DNA of 32,709 nt from Clostridia bacterium (GCA_017476605.1 JAFUZM010000154.1:1-32709), one strand, 5' to 3'; counted from the stretch's first letter, positions 16,304 through 24,710 are shown. Numbers and translations: made by a program. Notes: a model not told the origin generated them from the sequence alone.

Positions 16304-16724
16304 CTTTTACCGGGAAATCATCAACGACCATAACCTTCGCCCCGCACATAAGCATGACCTTCCGGATGCGGACTTTGATTTAAGGGGTGTCAATCCCAAC
16401 TGTGGAGACGACATCACGCTCCACGTAAAGCTGAAGGATGGCATCATCACAGAGGCCAGTTATACCGGTGATGGCTGTGCCATCTCCCAGGCAAGCGCAG
16501 ACATGATGATTGACCTCATTCTGGGTAAAACCGAGGCTGAGGCACTGCATCTTGCCGAGCTCTTCCTGCGCATGATCAAGGGAAAAATCTCCGATGCCGA
16601 GCTTGAAGAGCTTGAGGAAGCCGGTGCTCTGATTGATGTCTCCCATATGCCTGCCCGTGTCAAATGTGCGGTCCTTGCCTGGCATACCATGGAGGATCTG
16701 ATTGATAAAAGCAAGAATGCCTGA
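16293..16724 (+). CDS. sufU: Sulfur acceptor SufU
   Basis: A 143-residue SufU protein, the zinc-dependent sulfur acceptor of SufS in Gram-positive bacteria. Cys37, Asp39, Cys62 and Cys125 match the zinc ligands and acceptor cysteine of Bacillus SufU (Cys41, Asp43, Cys66, Cys128). The start at 16293 has AGGAGGA seven bases upstream. The in-frame codon at 16272 would add seven residues and is not supported by the family. No terminator separates it from cysK 46 bases later. Confidence 0.95.
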   Translation: MQNSFYREIINDHNLRPAHKHDLPDADFDLRGVNPNCGDDITLHVKLKDGIITEASYTGDGCAISQASADMMIDLILGKTEAEALHLAELFLRMIKGKISDAELEELEEAGALIDVSHMPARVKCAVLAWHTMEDLIDKSKNA

Positions 16725-16770
16725 TTCCCTTCGCAGCATTTCATCCACGACATAAGAAAGAAGGATGACC

Positions 16771-17703
16771 ATGTCAAAGATTTTTAAGAGCACCCTGGAG
16801 CTGATTGGCAACACGCCCCTTGTCGAGGTCACCAATATTGAAAAGGAACTGGGCCTCGAGGCAACCGTTTTGGTCAAGCTTGAATACTTCAATCCCGCCG
16901 GTTCCGTGAAGGATCGGATTGCCAAGGCCATGATTGAGGACGCCGAGGCAAAGGGACTGCTGACTCCCGGTTCCGTCATCATTGAGCCCACCAGCGGAAA
17001 TACCGGCATTGGTCTTGCCTCCATCGCCGCTGCGAAGGGCTACCGCATCATCCTCACCATGCCGGAAACCATGAGCGTGGAGCGCCGCAACATTTTAAAG
17101 GCCTATGGTGCTGAAATCGTTCTGACCGAAGGGCCCAAAGGAATGAAGGGCGCCATCGCCAAGGCGGAGGAACTTGCAAAGAGCATCCCCGGAAGCTTTA
17201 TTCCCGGCCAGTTTGTCAATCCGGCCAATCCTGCTGTCCACAAGGCCACCACAGGTCCTGAGATCTGGCGTGATACAGATGGAAAAGTTGACATCTTTAT
17301 CGCCGGTGTCGGAACAGGCGGTACCATTACCGGCACAGCCGAGTATCTGAAAGAACAGAATCCGGACATCCGTATTGTCGCCCTTGAGCCCAAGGATTCC
17401 CCCGTTCTCTTAAAAGGTCAGGCGGGTCCCCACAAGATTCAGGGCATCGGGGCCGGATTTGTCCCGGATGTACTCAATACCTCAATTTATGATGAAATCT
17501 TTGAGGCTGACGCTGAGGACGCCTTCAATGCCGCCCGTCTTCTTGCTAAACGGGAAGGCATCTCCGTCGGTATCTCCTCCGGAGCCGCCCTCCACGGAGC
17601 AATTGAGCTTGCCCGCCGTCCCGAGAATAAGGGTAAGGTCATTGTTGCCCTCCTCCCGGAGAGTGGTGATCGGTACTATTCCACACCTCTGTTTACGGAT
17701 TGA
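16771..17703 (+). CDS. cysK: Cysteine synthase (O-acetylserine sulfhydrylase)
   Basis: A 310-residue PLP enzyme that makes L-cysteine from O-acetylserine and sulfide. It has the PLP lysine Lys47 in NPAGSVKDR, the substrate loop TSGNTG at 74-79, the phosphate-binding glycine loop GTGGTITG, and the C-terminal [11 protein letters not shown]. The start at 16771 follows AAGAAGGA; an ATG two codons earlier overlaps that site. It closes the suf operon, so cysteine supply and its use by SufS may be regulated together. Family length is normal. Confidence 0.95.
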   Translation: MSKIFKSTLELIGNTPLVEVTNIEKELGLEATVLVKLEYFNPAGSVKDRIAKAMIEDAEAKGLLTPGSVIIEPTSGNTGIGLASIAAAKGYRIILTMPETMSVERRNILKAYGAEIVLTEGPKGMKGAIAKAEELAKSIPGSFIPGQFVNPANPAVHKATTGPEIWRDTDGKVDIFIAGVGTGGTITGTAEYLKEQNPDIRIVALEPKDSPVLLKGQAGPHKIQGIGAGFVPDVLNTSIYDEIFEADAEDAFNAARLLAKREGISVGISSGAALHGAIELARRPENKGKVIVALLPESGDRYYSTPLFTD

Positions 17704-17720
17704 TTTTTGAACCTTAAAAA

Positions 17721-17755
17721 CGTCCCTGAGCCAGTCAGCTCAGGGACGATTCTTT
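17721..17755 (+). terminator. Terminator of the suf-cysK operon
   Basis: An 11-bp perfect stem (17721-17731 with 17738-17748), 6-nt loop, then ATTCTTT. It follows the cysK stop by 17 bases. Confidence 0.85.
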
Positions 17756-17820
17756 ATGCCACGCTCTAATTTACAATGCCTATCACTACTTCTAATCAGA
17801 ATTCGTCGGAAAAAGTAAAA

Positions 17821-17860
17821 AGCAAAACATTTTGCTATAACATCAAAATTGTGTTATCCT
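17821..17860 (+). promoter_or_regulatory. Promoter and operator-like dyads before the antitoxin gene
   Basis: A weak promoter, TTGCTA (17832-17837), 17-bp spacer, TATCCT (17855-17860). Two dyads overlap it: AGCAAAA/TTTTGCT (17821-17827 with 17830-17836) and ATAACA/TGTTAT (17837-17842 with 17852-17857). RelB/DinJ antitoxins usually repress their own promoter at such sites. Confidence 0.45.
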
Positions 17861-17882
17861 TTGCATTGAAGGGGGACTGTCT

Positions 17883-18176
17883 ATGTCCAATGCGATGGTA
17901 AAGAACACATATTTCAATATGCCAATAAATAGCGATAAGAAAAGTAATCTGGAAGCGCTATATGGCAGCTTGGGAATGTCATTGTCAGAAGCCGTAAATA
18001 TCTTTTTTGAGGCCTCACTTCTGGTTGGCGGTCTTCCTTTCAATGTGAGTCTTCCAAGGTTCAACCGGGAAACAGAGTCTGCCATACAGGAAGCAAGAGA
18101 TATCATGTCCGGGAAGGTAAAAGCAAAGTCCTACAATTCTGCCAAAGAACTGTTTGATGAGCTAGATGCAGAATAA
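17883..18176 (+). CDS. RelB/DinJ family antitoxin
   Basis: A 97-residue ribbon-helix-helix antitoxin. The N-terminal pattern (TYFNMPINSDKKSNLEALYG, then LGMSLSEAVNIFF and GGLPF) is that of RelB/DinJ proteins, and the C-terminal tail is charged, as expected for the toxin-binding arm. The start follows GAAGGGGGA; a second ATG four codons later is possible. Base use is more AT-rich than in the suf genes. Its stop is directly followed by ATG of a short frame that starts like a YafQ-type toxin but then breaks off, so this antitoxin appears to have lost its partner. Confidence 0.85.
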   Translation: MSNAMVKNTYFNMPINSDKKSNLEALYGSLGMSLSEAVNIFFEASLLVGGLPFNVSLPRFNRETESAIQEARDIMSGKVKAKSYNSAKELFDELDAE

Positions 18177-18299
18177 ATGCTTACTCTGAAACCGACCACA
18201 AAATTTTTAAGAAGATGTCAGCTTTTGCAGGTCCTGCTATTGTCATTCATCACTGCTCCCTTCCGTTTTCCAGCCACTCACGACATATTGTCTTTATAG
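18177..18299 (+). pseudogene. Remnant of a YafQ/RelE-type toxin gene
   Basis: The frame starts at the base after the antitoxin stop, the usual place for the toxin. Its first 13 residues, MLTLKPTTKFLRR, resemble the start of YafQ-type mRNA interferases. The remaining 27 residues do not look like the family, and the frame ends after 40 residues instead of about 90. I read it as a toxin gene cut off by deletion or replacement; the similarity is short and from memory, so it needs a profile search. Confidence 0.5.
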
Positions 18300-18309
18300 G
18301 AGCAACAAA

Positions 18310-19026
18310 ATGCAGTTAGATCAGACCTATCATTATTTTCACCTGTCGGTTGCTCAGCGTCAGATCTATCAACGCATTCTTACGATTCCCCCAGGGCACT
18401 CCGTTGATGCATCTGTTCCTGCGTTATGCACAAAAGATGAGTGCACAGCGGCAATCTTAGCGGCTCACTATGACCGCCCGGAGATTGTATGGCTATACTG
18501 GTGGAAACAATACAGGACCGTCAATCTGTTTGGTCGTGTAAAATCCTTTCATCTGGATGCATCCATTGGTGAGGCGGAAACGTTTCACTGCCTCTCTCTT
18601 CTTCGGGAAAAGAGGGATGCGCTGAGACAAACCATTTCGGAAAAATGGGACGAGGACCGAAAATACCGGAAAATCGCAGATACGATTGCAACACCATTCT
18701 CATATCGGTTTACGAATAATTACACCTATGATCATTCTCTTTTGGGGCCGCTTCTTCACAATACCGGTGTATGTGAAGGAGTATCCCTGTACTTCCATTA
18801 TCTATGTCTTTCCTGTAATCTTCCGTCTGTCGTCATCAGTGGAAAATACGGCAACACCAGTGATGAGCATGCGTGGAATATGATCCGAATTCAGGGGCAG
18901 AACTACTATCTGGATCTCACATCATTATCAAATCACGTCCACACATATCATCGCTATCCGTCACCCATGTTTTATACTCAAGAACAGATGATCGAGGCTG
19001 GCTACAGTTGGAAGATAAGCAAATAA
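18310..19026 (+). CDS. Transglutaminase-like protein
   Basis: A 238-residue protein whose C-terminal half has the transglutaminase-like triad: Cys155 in GVCEGVSLYFHYLC, His187 in EHAWNMI, and Asp202 in YYLDLT. In bacteria this fold often acts as a cysteine protease or amidase, more rarely as a crosslinking enzyme. No signal peptide or membrane segment is visible; residues 1-130 are helical and not recognised. AGGAGC precedes ATG 18310. It lies just after the toxin remnant, within the AT-rich stretch. Substrate and role are unknown. Confidence 0.75.
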   Translation: MQLDQTYHYFHLSVAQRQIYQRILTIPPGHSVDASVPALCTKDECTAAILAAHYDRPEIVWLYWWKQYRTVNLFGRVKSFHLDASIGEAETFHCLSLLREKRDALRQTISEKWDEDRKYRKIADTIATPFSYRFTNNYTYDHSLLGPLLHNTGVCEGVSLYFHYLCLSCNLPSVVISGKYGNTSDEHAWNMIRIQGQNYYLDLTSLSNHVHTYHRYPSPMFYTQEQMIEAGYSWKISK

Positions 19027-19075
19027 AAGAAACACCCATAATGTTCATTATACCCTAAATGATTGGGCAAGACTC

Positions 19076-19240
19076 TTAGTCTTTGAGTGAACGCCACCAA
19101 GAATAAGAGATAGAAGACGCTTTGGTGCTCAATCCCTGAGGATCTGTTCCTTCGTTTTCGCTGAATTTGGGGATGTACTCAACTCCAAACCCGACTCGGT
19201 TCAGGAATGCTTCTATTTCCTTTCCGGGATGCTCCTTCAT
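19076..19240 (-). CDS. Possible small protein of 54 residues
   Basis: A minus-strand frame of 54 codons in the 412-bp gap between 19027 and 19438. It starts MKEHPGKEIEAFLNRVGFGV and ends SYSWWRSLKD. AAAGGA lies only a few bases before the ATG, close but usable. The composition is protein-like and there is no homology I recognise. Otherwise this gap holds the promoter and hairpin listed for the next gene and nothing else I can name. Confidence 0.35.
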   Translation of the reverse strand: MKEHPGKEIEAFLNRVGFGVEYIPKFSENEGTDPQGLSTKASSISYSWWRSLKD

Positions 19241-19312
19241 CTATCCTTTACATCAATTGATCCTGCAATGAAATGAACAACCGAAAAGAAGTATCGCCCG
19301 TCAGCAAAAAAC

Positions 19313-19342
19313 TTGACAACGCTGTTGTACTTATGCTATTCT
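19313..19342 (+). promoter_or_regulatory. Promoter for the DUF234-type ATPase gene
   Basis: TTGACA (19313-19318), 18-bp spacer, TATTCT (19337-19342) with an upstream TGC extension. It leaves a leader of about 90 nt. Confidence 0.6.
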
Positions 19343-19349
19343 TCACACG

Positions 19350-19391
19350 TTTGGCGGAATTCGATATGTAAATTGTTTATATTTCGCCAAA
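19350..19391 (+). repeat. Inverted repeat in the leader of the ATPase gene
   Basis: Arms 19350-19360 and 19381-19391 pair over 11 positions (one G-U) around a 20-nt loop. It lies just after the predicted transcription start and could be an operator or an RNA hairpin. Confidence 0.5.
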
Positions 19392-19438
19392 TTCTGGTTT
19401 TTCAGCAATGATATGGCGATTTATAATGAGGAGTCATC

Positions 19439-20860
19439 ATGAAAATTGTAGGTAGAAACCGTGAAAAAGAGATTCTTTCAAATTGTCTTACCTCGAAGCG
19501 ACCTGAGTTCGTCGTCGTTTATGGGAGACGACGTGTAGGCAAAACATTTCTTATCAAAGAATACTTTAGTGGACAGTTTTCTTTTTATGCCACCGGACTC
19601 TCTGATGGGAAGATGAAAGGACAGCTAAAGGCCTTCCATACCAGTTTACAAATATACGGATGTCCTGAAAAAGAAGCTCCAAAGGACTGGTTTGATGCTT
19701 TTATGCGCCTGCGAACGCTTCTTGAAAAAGAAAATATTTATCGCGAACCAATTAGCAACAAGCGAGTCATCTTTTTAGATGAACTTCCATGGATGGATAC
19801 AGTCAGATCAGATTTTAAGATTGCCCTTGAGTATTTCTGGAACAGCTGGGCTTCTTCACAGGAAGATCTTTTACTAATTGTCTGCGGATCATCCACAGCA
19901 TGGATTATTAATCATATGTTGAAAGAACGGAAGGGCTTTCATAACCGTGTTACAAGGCGAATCCAACTTCTCCCATTTTCACTAAAGGGATGTGAAGAGC
20001 TTCTTCAAAATAATGATATCGTTATGACAAAAGATCAGCTGATCGAATGCTATATGATTTTCGGAGGTATTCCTTATTATCTGAATTTAATGAATTCACG
20101 CCTCTCTCTGGCACAAAATGTAGATGAACTTCTGTTCAAACCGTACGGTGATCTGAAAGACGAATATACTGAGTTGTTTCATTCCCTGTTCAAAAAGCCG
20201 GAAAAGCATATGGCGATTCTAACCGCTCTTGCAGAATCAAAAAGTGGTAAGACAAGAAAGCAATTATCTGAAATCAAAGCAATCGGCGGCGGTTCTGTTC
20301 TCACTGAGAATCTGCAGGAATTGGAGCAATGCGGTTTTATCCGGAAATATACGAATTATACCAAGCCATCTAATGAGGCGTATTTCCAACTTGTTGATCC
20401 GTTCGTATTGTTCGCACTGAAATTTCTGGATTCTCATAAAAGAAATTCATGGATGGACTACATACACTCTCCTTCCTATAATGCCTGGAGAGGAAACGCT
20501 TTTGAAATCTGTTGTATAAACCATATCTCTGAGATCAAAACAGCACTTGGAATTTCCGGTGTAGAAACAATGGAATTTACCTGGAGAAGTGAACTCTCTG
20601 ATTCAGGAGCACAGATTGACCTCTTAATTGATCGTAAAGATGGAGTCATAAACCTATGCGAAATGAAATACACCGATGACGCCTTTGAAATAGATAAAAC
20701 TGAGTATAATAAGCTTTTGAACAGGCTGAGTACATTTCAGAAAGAAACACATCCTAAGAAGGCAATACATATGACACTTATCTCAGCCAATGGCATTTCA
20801 CGAGGAAAATATAACTCTGTATTTCAAAACATAATAACCGGGGAACAATTGTTTGGCTGA
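19439..20860 (+). CDS. ATPase with C-terminal DUF234/PD-(D/E)XK-type domain
   Basis: A 473-residue protein of the archaeal-type ATPase (PF01637-like) plus DUF234 architecture. Walker A is GRRRVGKT with Lys35, Walker B is RVIFLDELPWMD at about 108-120, and a winged-helix-like part follows at about 260-310. The C-terminal domain has a nuclease-like core: an aspartate in AQIDLLIDR and the E-x-K motif in NLCEMKY. The cellular role of the family is unsettled. GAGGAG precedes the start, and a promoter with a hairpin leader is just upstream. It is visibly AT-richer than the suf and ABC genes, which fits horizontal gain. Confidence 0.85.
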   Translation: MKIVGRNREKEILSNCLTSKRPEFVVVYGRRRVGKTFLIKEYFSGQFSFYATGLSDGKMKGQLKAFHTSLQIYGCPEKEAPKDWFDAFMRLRTLLEKENIYREPISNKRVIFLDELPWMDTVRSDFKIALEYFWNSWASSQEDLLLIVCGSSTAWIINHMLKERKGFHNRVTRRIQLLPFSLKGCEELLQNNDIVMTKDQLIECYMIFGGIPYYLNLMNSRLSLAQNVDELLFKPYGDLKDEYTELFHSLFKKPEKHMAILTALAESKSGKTRKQLSEIKAIGGGSVLTENLQELEQCGFIRKYTNYTKPSNEAYFQLVDPFVLFALKFLDSHKRNSWMDYIHSPSYNAWRGNAFEICCINHISEIKTALGISGVETMEFTWRSELSDSGAQIDLLIDRKDGVINLCEMKYTDDAFEIDKTEYNKLLNRLSTFQKETHPKKAIHMTLISANGISRGKYNSVFQNIITGEQLFG

Positions 20861-21055
20861 TACACTTTCTCAGCAATATATGTCCTCCATCTATGAAACA
20901 AAGCTCTTTGAATCGAACTTGCGTCAGCATTTAGATCTATGCGGTACCCAAAGTTCCAGCAACTCAATAACGTCTCCGAGCCCTCCAGGTCATCATGTCC
21001 CAGGGAGCGTGGAATGTATTCCTGAGTCATTCAATAAGAACTGAGGAAGAAAAAT

Positions 21056-21742
21056 ATGTTTAAGCGCGAAAGAAATAATTATCCTGTCATCATCACCGCT
21101 CTTGCATTCTATGTTTTAATCCATCTTAACATCCGTTTCTATATTGACTTGTATCTTATATCTCACCTGTTTCTTTATAGTCCATTCATGATTATAGTAA
21201 CATTCGCTATAATTGGATACTTTCTCACAAAAGATCTCATAAAACCAAACAACCTCGACATAATATTATGTTCCTGTTCACAAATAGGAATTACTCTTCT
21301 GCCATATTCTGTTCTCGGAATCCTAAATGGTATTAATCTATTCACCGTAAAATTGGGATTTATCATTGTCCTTCCACTTTTGGGTATTATAGCAACCATT
21401 CTCTGCTTCATTCGATCTTCTAATAGAAATTTTCTCAATCTTATCAGTATTATTACTCTTGCCGGGCTAAGTGCACCAATTCATCTGGTAAGTAAGCTCC
21501 TCTCGTGGATGACATCTTTAAGGCGGCGCACTAAGAATAGGTTTAAACCGGGCTATGTGATCATCGCATCGCCAGATGAAACGCCCGTTCCAATATTTCA
21601 ATCGCCCTGGGCCACTAAAGAATGTGCCCACATTCCCGCAAAGTCCATTGTAAATGCCGTAAGTTGTAAAGGTAAATGGGTTGAGCTTGAAATAAAAAAC
21701 CATTCATTCTATATTGAATCAAAGTATGTGCTTCAGTTTTAA
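21056..21742 (+). CDS. Membrane protein with a C-terminal SH3-like cytoplasmic or outer tail
   Basis: A 228-residue protein not assigned to a named family. Residues 10-150 hold four or five hydrophobic segments; about 165-228 is a soluble tail (YVIIASPDETPVPIFQSPW, KGKWVELEI) that resembles a bacterial SH3 domain in pattern. GAGGAAG precedes the start. It is the most AT-rich gene in the window. The upstream 195 bp (20861-21055) contains no terminator I can see, so it may be co-transcribed with the ATPase gene. Function unknown. Confidence 0.65.
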   Translation: MFKRERNNYPVIITALAFYVLIHLNIRFYIDLYLISHLFLYSPFMIIVTFAIIGYFLTKDLIKPNNLDIILCSCSQIGITLLPYSVLGILNGINLFTVKLGFIIVLPLLGIIATILCFIRSSNRNFLNLISIITLAGLSAPIHLVSKLLSWMTSLRRRTKNRFKPGYVIIASPDETPVPIFQSPWATKECAHIPAKSIVNAVSCKGKWVELEIKNHSFYIESKYVLQF

Positions 21743-21760
21743 GATGAGATATAATGCAAG

Positions 21761-21780
21761 GCAAAGCAAAGCAAAGCAAA
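21761..21780 (+). repeat. Short tandem repeat, four copies of GCAAA
   Basis: Four perfect 5-bp units just after the membrane-protein gene. The rest of the gap 21743-22000 is AT-rich with no gene seen apart from a small hairpin. Confidence 0.8.
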
Positions 21781-21941
21781 GCCTCTTATGGCAAAATAAA
21801 ATTGATACACTCGTTATCAGAGCATTCAGGAATTAATGTGATGAGCATAATGGCGCACCTCATGAAGTCCAATATTATCGACGTTTCACCTCTTAATATC
21901 CATTGATTCGATAAACAGAAATACTTAACCGTCATTGAGAA

Positions 21942-21964
21942 AAAGCCGCAGGGCTTTCTGTTTT
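21942..21964 (+). terminator. Weak terminator-like hairpin
   Basis: AAAGCC (21942-21947) pairs with GGCTTT (21952-21957), followed by CTGTTTT. It may end transcripts from the AT-rich region before the phosphoesterase gene. Confidence 0.4.
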
Positions 21965-22000
21965 GGCTGGTTTATCATTGAGATTAAGGAAGTAACGCCC

Positions 22001-22720
22001 ATGATTTACGTTACAGGCGATACCCATGGCGATCTCAGACGTTTAGAGGACCGCTCCCCCATCTCGCGGCTTCTCACACCGGAGGACCTCATTATCGTAG
22101 CCGGGGACTTTGGCTATCTTTTGGATCGGCCTTCCCTGTCCGAGCATCTCGGGTTCTTTGCATCACGTCAATACACCATTGCCTTCATAGATGGCAATCA
22201 TGAGGTCTTTCCCCTTATCGGGTCTTTCCCGGAGGAATCCTGGTGCGGAGGACGGATCCACCGTATTCTTCCAAACCTGATTCATCTCATGCGGGGACAG
22301 GTGTATACCATCGAGAATATCCGCATCTTCACCATGGGCGGTGCACATAGTCCTGACCGGGCCATGAGATCACCCGGGGTAAACTGGTGGCCCGAGGAGC
22401 TGCCCTCTCAGAAGGAATACCAGGAGGGCCTCAAAAACCTTGAAGCCGTGGGTCATGACATTGACGCCATCATCAGCCATACAGCGCCATATGATACGCT
22501 TGAGTTTCTCAAAATGCGCGGATATCTTGACTCCATCTTTCCCGAGGATCAGCCCATTTGCCAGTATCTCCAGTACATAGATGAACTCACCGGGTTTCCG
22601 CTCCATCTGTTCGGGCACCTTCACCTGGATCTCCCCTTATGGCGGAATCAGTACGCTCTGCTAAATGACATTTTCTCGCTGAACAGCCGGGACTATGTAT
22701 TCCGATCCGAGACAGTATAG
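22001..22720 (+). CDS. Calcineurin-like metallophosphoesterase
   Basis: A 239-residue cytoplasmic phosphoesterase with the full metal-site set: GDTHGD near the N-terminus, GDFGY, GNHE, a histidine in SHTAP, and GHLHLD near the end. These bind two metal ions in the family; the substrate could be a phosphoprotein, nucleotide or other phosphoester. The start at 22001 puts the first motif at residue 6 and follows AAGGAAG; the frame is open 22 codons further but that part is not family-like. It stands alone, ending at a long bidirectional terminator. Confidence 0.88.
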   Translation: MIYVTGDTHGDLRRLEDRSPISRLLTPEDLIIVAGDFGYLLDRPSLSEHLGFFASRQYTIAFIDGNHEVFPLIGSFPEESWCGGRIHRILPNLIHLMRGQVYTIENIRIFTMGGAHSPDRAMRSPGVNWWPEELPSQKEYQEGLKNLEAVGHDIDAIISHTAPYDTLEFLKMRGYLDSIFPEDQPICQYLQYIDELTGFPLHLFGHLHLDLPLWRNQYALLNDIFSLNSRDYVFRSETV

Positions 22721-22745
22721 AAAATCACATTCTGACCAGTAAAGA

Positions 22746-22797
22746 CCATCCGGCTTCCCTTTGGAAAATGCCAAAGGGAAGCCGGATGGCCTTTTAT
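22746..22797. terminator. Bidirectional terminator, 19-bp perfect stem
   Basis: Arms 22746-22764 and 22771-22789 are perfect complements with a 6-nt loop. CCTTTTATT follows on the + strand and TCTTTACT on the - strand. It serves the phosphoesterase gene and the convergent regulator. Confidence 0.88.
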
Positions 22798-24662
22798 TGA
22801 ATGTTGTACTTGTTCATCTTCCGCCACAAGGTTGCCCGGGAAATGCCAAGCTGCTCTGCCGCCAGGTTTCGGTTGTTTCCGATCTCACGCAGTACGCGGC
22901 GAATGGCCAATTCCTCCTGATTTGCCACAATGTGAACCTGCTGCACCTGTTCTCCTTCCTCAAGGTCGGGCAGCAGCTTTTCACGCACAAAATCGAGTCC
23001 AATTTCCGGCTCCGGTGCCAGCATGATCGCCTTCATGGAGAAGTACTCAATATCCCGCAGGTTCGCAGGCCAGGGATAGCGGCAAAGGTGCTCCATGGCC
23101 TCATCCGTAAAGCGCACGTTCTTTTTGAACTTCTTTGACGCCAGCTTCATGTAGTCGGAGAGGAAGGCCGGAATATCCTCCGGGATTTCCCGAATGGGCG
23201 GAAGCGGAAGAGCAAGCCCCAGGAGGGTACTGGCCAGCTGCCACATGAACTGGTCCTCCCTGACCAGATCCATCAGGTCATAGAAGGTGGAGCAGATGAG
23301 CCGGACATCGACGGGGACCGGTTCTGCGGAATCCCGTCTCTGGAAGTGTCCGTTGCGCAGGATGCTGAGCAGCTGTCCCTGACAGTCCTTGGCAAGCATG
23401 TGGACATCCAGCAGGAACAGGGTTCCCCGGTTGGCCATGGAGACAAGGCCGGTATCCATGCCCCGGGCACGACCGAACAGAACCTCATACTGCCGCTCCG
23501 GTGAGATCGTGCTGAGATCAACATGGACAAAGGAATTGTTCCTGCGCAGGCTTGCATTGTGAATGCACTCGGCAAGCCGGGTTTTGGGAAGTCGAGGTTC
23601 ACCGGTCAGAAGAAGCGGAACATCATATTGGGCATAGGTTTCTGCATCCTCAAGAAGTGCACGCATCTTGGGTGAACGATTGGGAAATGTATCAAAGGTG
23701 TTGCTGGCAATGAAGCCCCGACGGCTTCTCTCCTGACAGATGCGCTCATCCATATCCTCAATGTCCGCAAATTCCTGCATGGACAGGATGAAGCCATCCG
23801 GCTTCCCTTCAAAGGAGATGGCGGAAATGGTCGCCACGTAGGAAGCATTGCCAAACTGCAGTACCGTCACGTATTCCGGCCGCCGTACCTCAAGGGCACG
23901 GATGAGCGCTGAGGCGTTGACCAGGCTGCTCACCTCCACAAGCTTGCACCCATAGAGGCTCTCCTCCGCCGCAATCGCCTGCTCTGCCCGGGGATTGGCA
24001 TAGAGAATCGTTCCCTCGTTGTTGAGTCGGATGATGGCATCTGCGGTATGCTGCAGCAGCATGTTCATCTCCTGAGAGTTTCGCTGTGCCTGCAGCCAGG
24101 TTTCCGTGATCTGGCTCGCCATCTGAAGTGCCGAAAGGAAGCTGTCCCGACTGAGGGTGAGACAGATGCTGGGAAGGCCCAGTTCATCCGCTGCCTGACA
24201 GATTCTTGCATCTCCCACGACCACACTGACCTTTTCCGTGAGTGCGCTTTGCACAGCCTGTCGGCGTTCCTGGGGCGTCGTGACCACATAGCGAAAGACC
24301 GGAACCGTAAGCAGACCGCTAAGAGGCACCAGCTCGCGAAAAAGACGTGTCGTTCCAATCAGAGCAATGCCGCCCTGGAATTCCCCGATTCGCCTTATGA
24401 CCTCTGCCATCAGGTTGGCCATATCCTGGCCGCGGAATGAAACATTGACCAGCGGTTCAATGCCCGCATTCATGCAGCTGTCTGCCAGCTGACCATAGGT
24501 GATCACCACACCGGTACTGCCGCCAAAGTATTTTCGGATTTCGGAAACGGCCGTCTGAGGTTCGAGAAGCAGGACATCGGCTGCAAAGCCGCTTTCCGCA
24601 ATGACGGTTTCCGCCATCTGCTGCTCCATCACGCTCTGAACCGCCACAAGCATGGATTTCAT
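22794..24662 (-). CDS. PrpR-type regulator with a degenerate sigma-54 AAA+ domain
   Basis: A 622-residue regulator in the order PrpR_N-like sensor (about 1-190), PAS (about 195-300), sigma-54-activator-type AAA+ (about 320-545) and Fis-type helix-turn-helix (585-622). The AAA+ domain has lost key motifs: Walker A reads GEPRLPKT (354-361, family GESGTGKE), the GAFTGA loop reads GMDTGL (401-406), Walker B ends LLDV instead of LLDE (416-421), and both arginines of the FRxDLYYRL motif are missing near 472-480. It therefore probably cannot remodel sigma-54 and may act as a classical DNA-binding regulator, as TyrR does. It diverges from the ABC operon, its likely target. Confidence 0.88.
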   Translation of the reverse strand: MKSMLVAVQSVMEQQMAETVIAESGFAADVLLLEPQTAVSEIRKYFGGSTGVVITYGQLADSCMNAGIEPLVNVSFRGQDMANLMAEVIRRIGEFQGGIALIGTTRLFRELVPLSGLLTVPVFRYVVTTPQERRQAVQSALTEKVSVVVGDARICQAADELGLPSICLTLSRDSFLSALQMASQITETWLQAQRNSQEMNMLLQHTADAIIRLNNEGTILYANPRAEQAIAAEESLYGCKLVEVSSLVNASALIRALEVRRPEYVTVLQFGNASYVATISAISFEGKPDGFILSMQEFADIEDMDERICQERSRRGFIASNTFDTFPNRSPKMRALLEDAETYAQYDVPLLLTGEPRLPKTRLAECIHNASLRRNNSFVHVDLSTISPERQYEVLFGRARGMDTGLVSMANRGTLFLLDVHMLAKDCQGQLLSILRNGHFQRRDSAEPVPVDVRLICSTFYDLMDLVREDQFMWQLASTLLGLALPLPPIREIPEDIPAFLSDYMKLASKKFKKNVRFTDEAMEHLCRYPWPANLRDIEYFSMKAIMLAPEPEIGLDFVREKLLPDLEEGEQVQQVHIVANQEELAIRRVLREIGNNRNLAAEQLGISRATLWRKMNKYNIQ

Positions 24663-24710
24663 GTGCTCACCCGCTTTCGTTTTTTAAGTATGTTGTCGTT
24701 CGTTTTCACC

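Noticed and set aside
20824-21030. 68-codon minus-strand frame at the end of the DUF234-type ATPase gene
   Set aside because: Overlaps the ATPase C-terminus, has no ribosome site and no recognisable similarity.
21761-21780. CRISPR-like repeat
   Set aside because: Only a 5-bp tandem repeat with no spacers.
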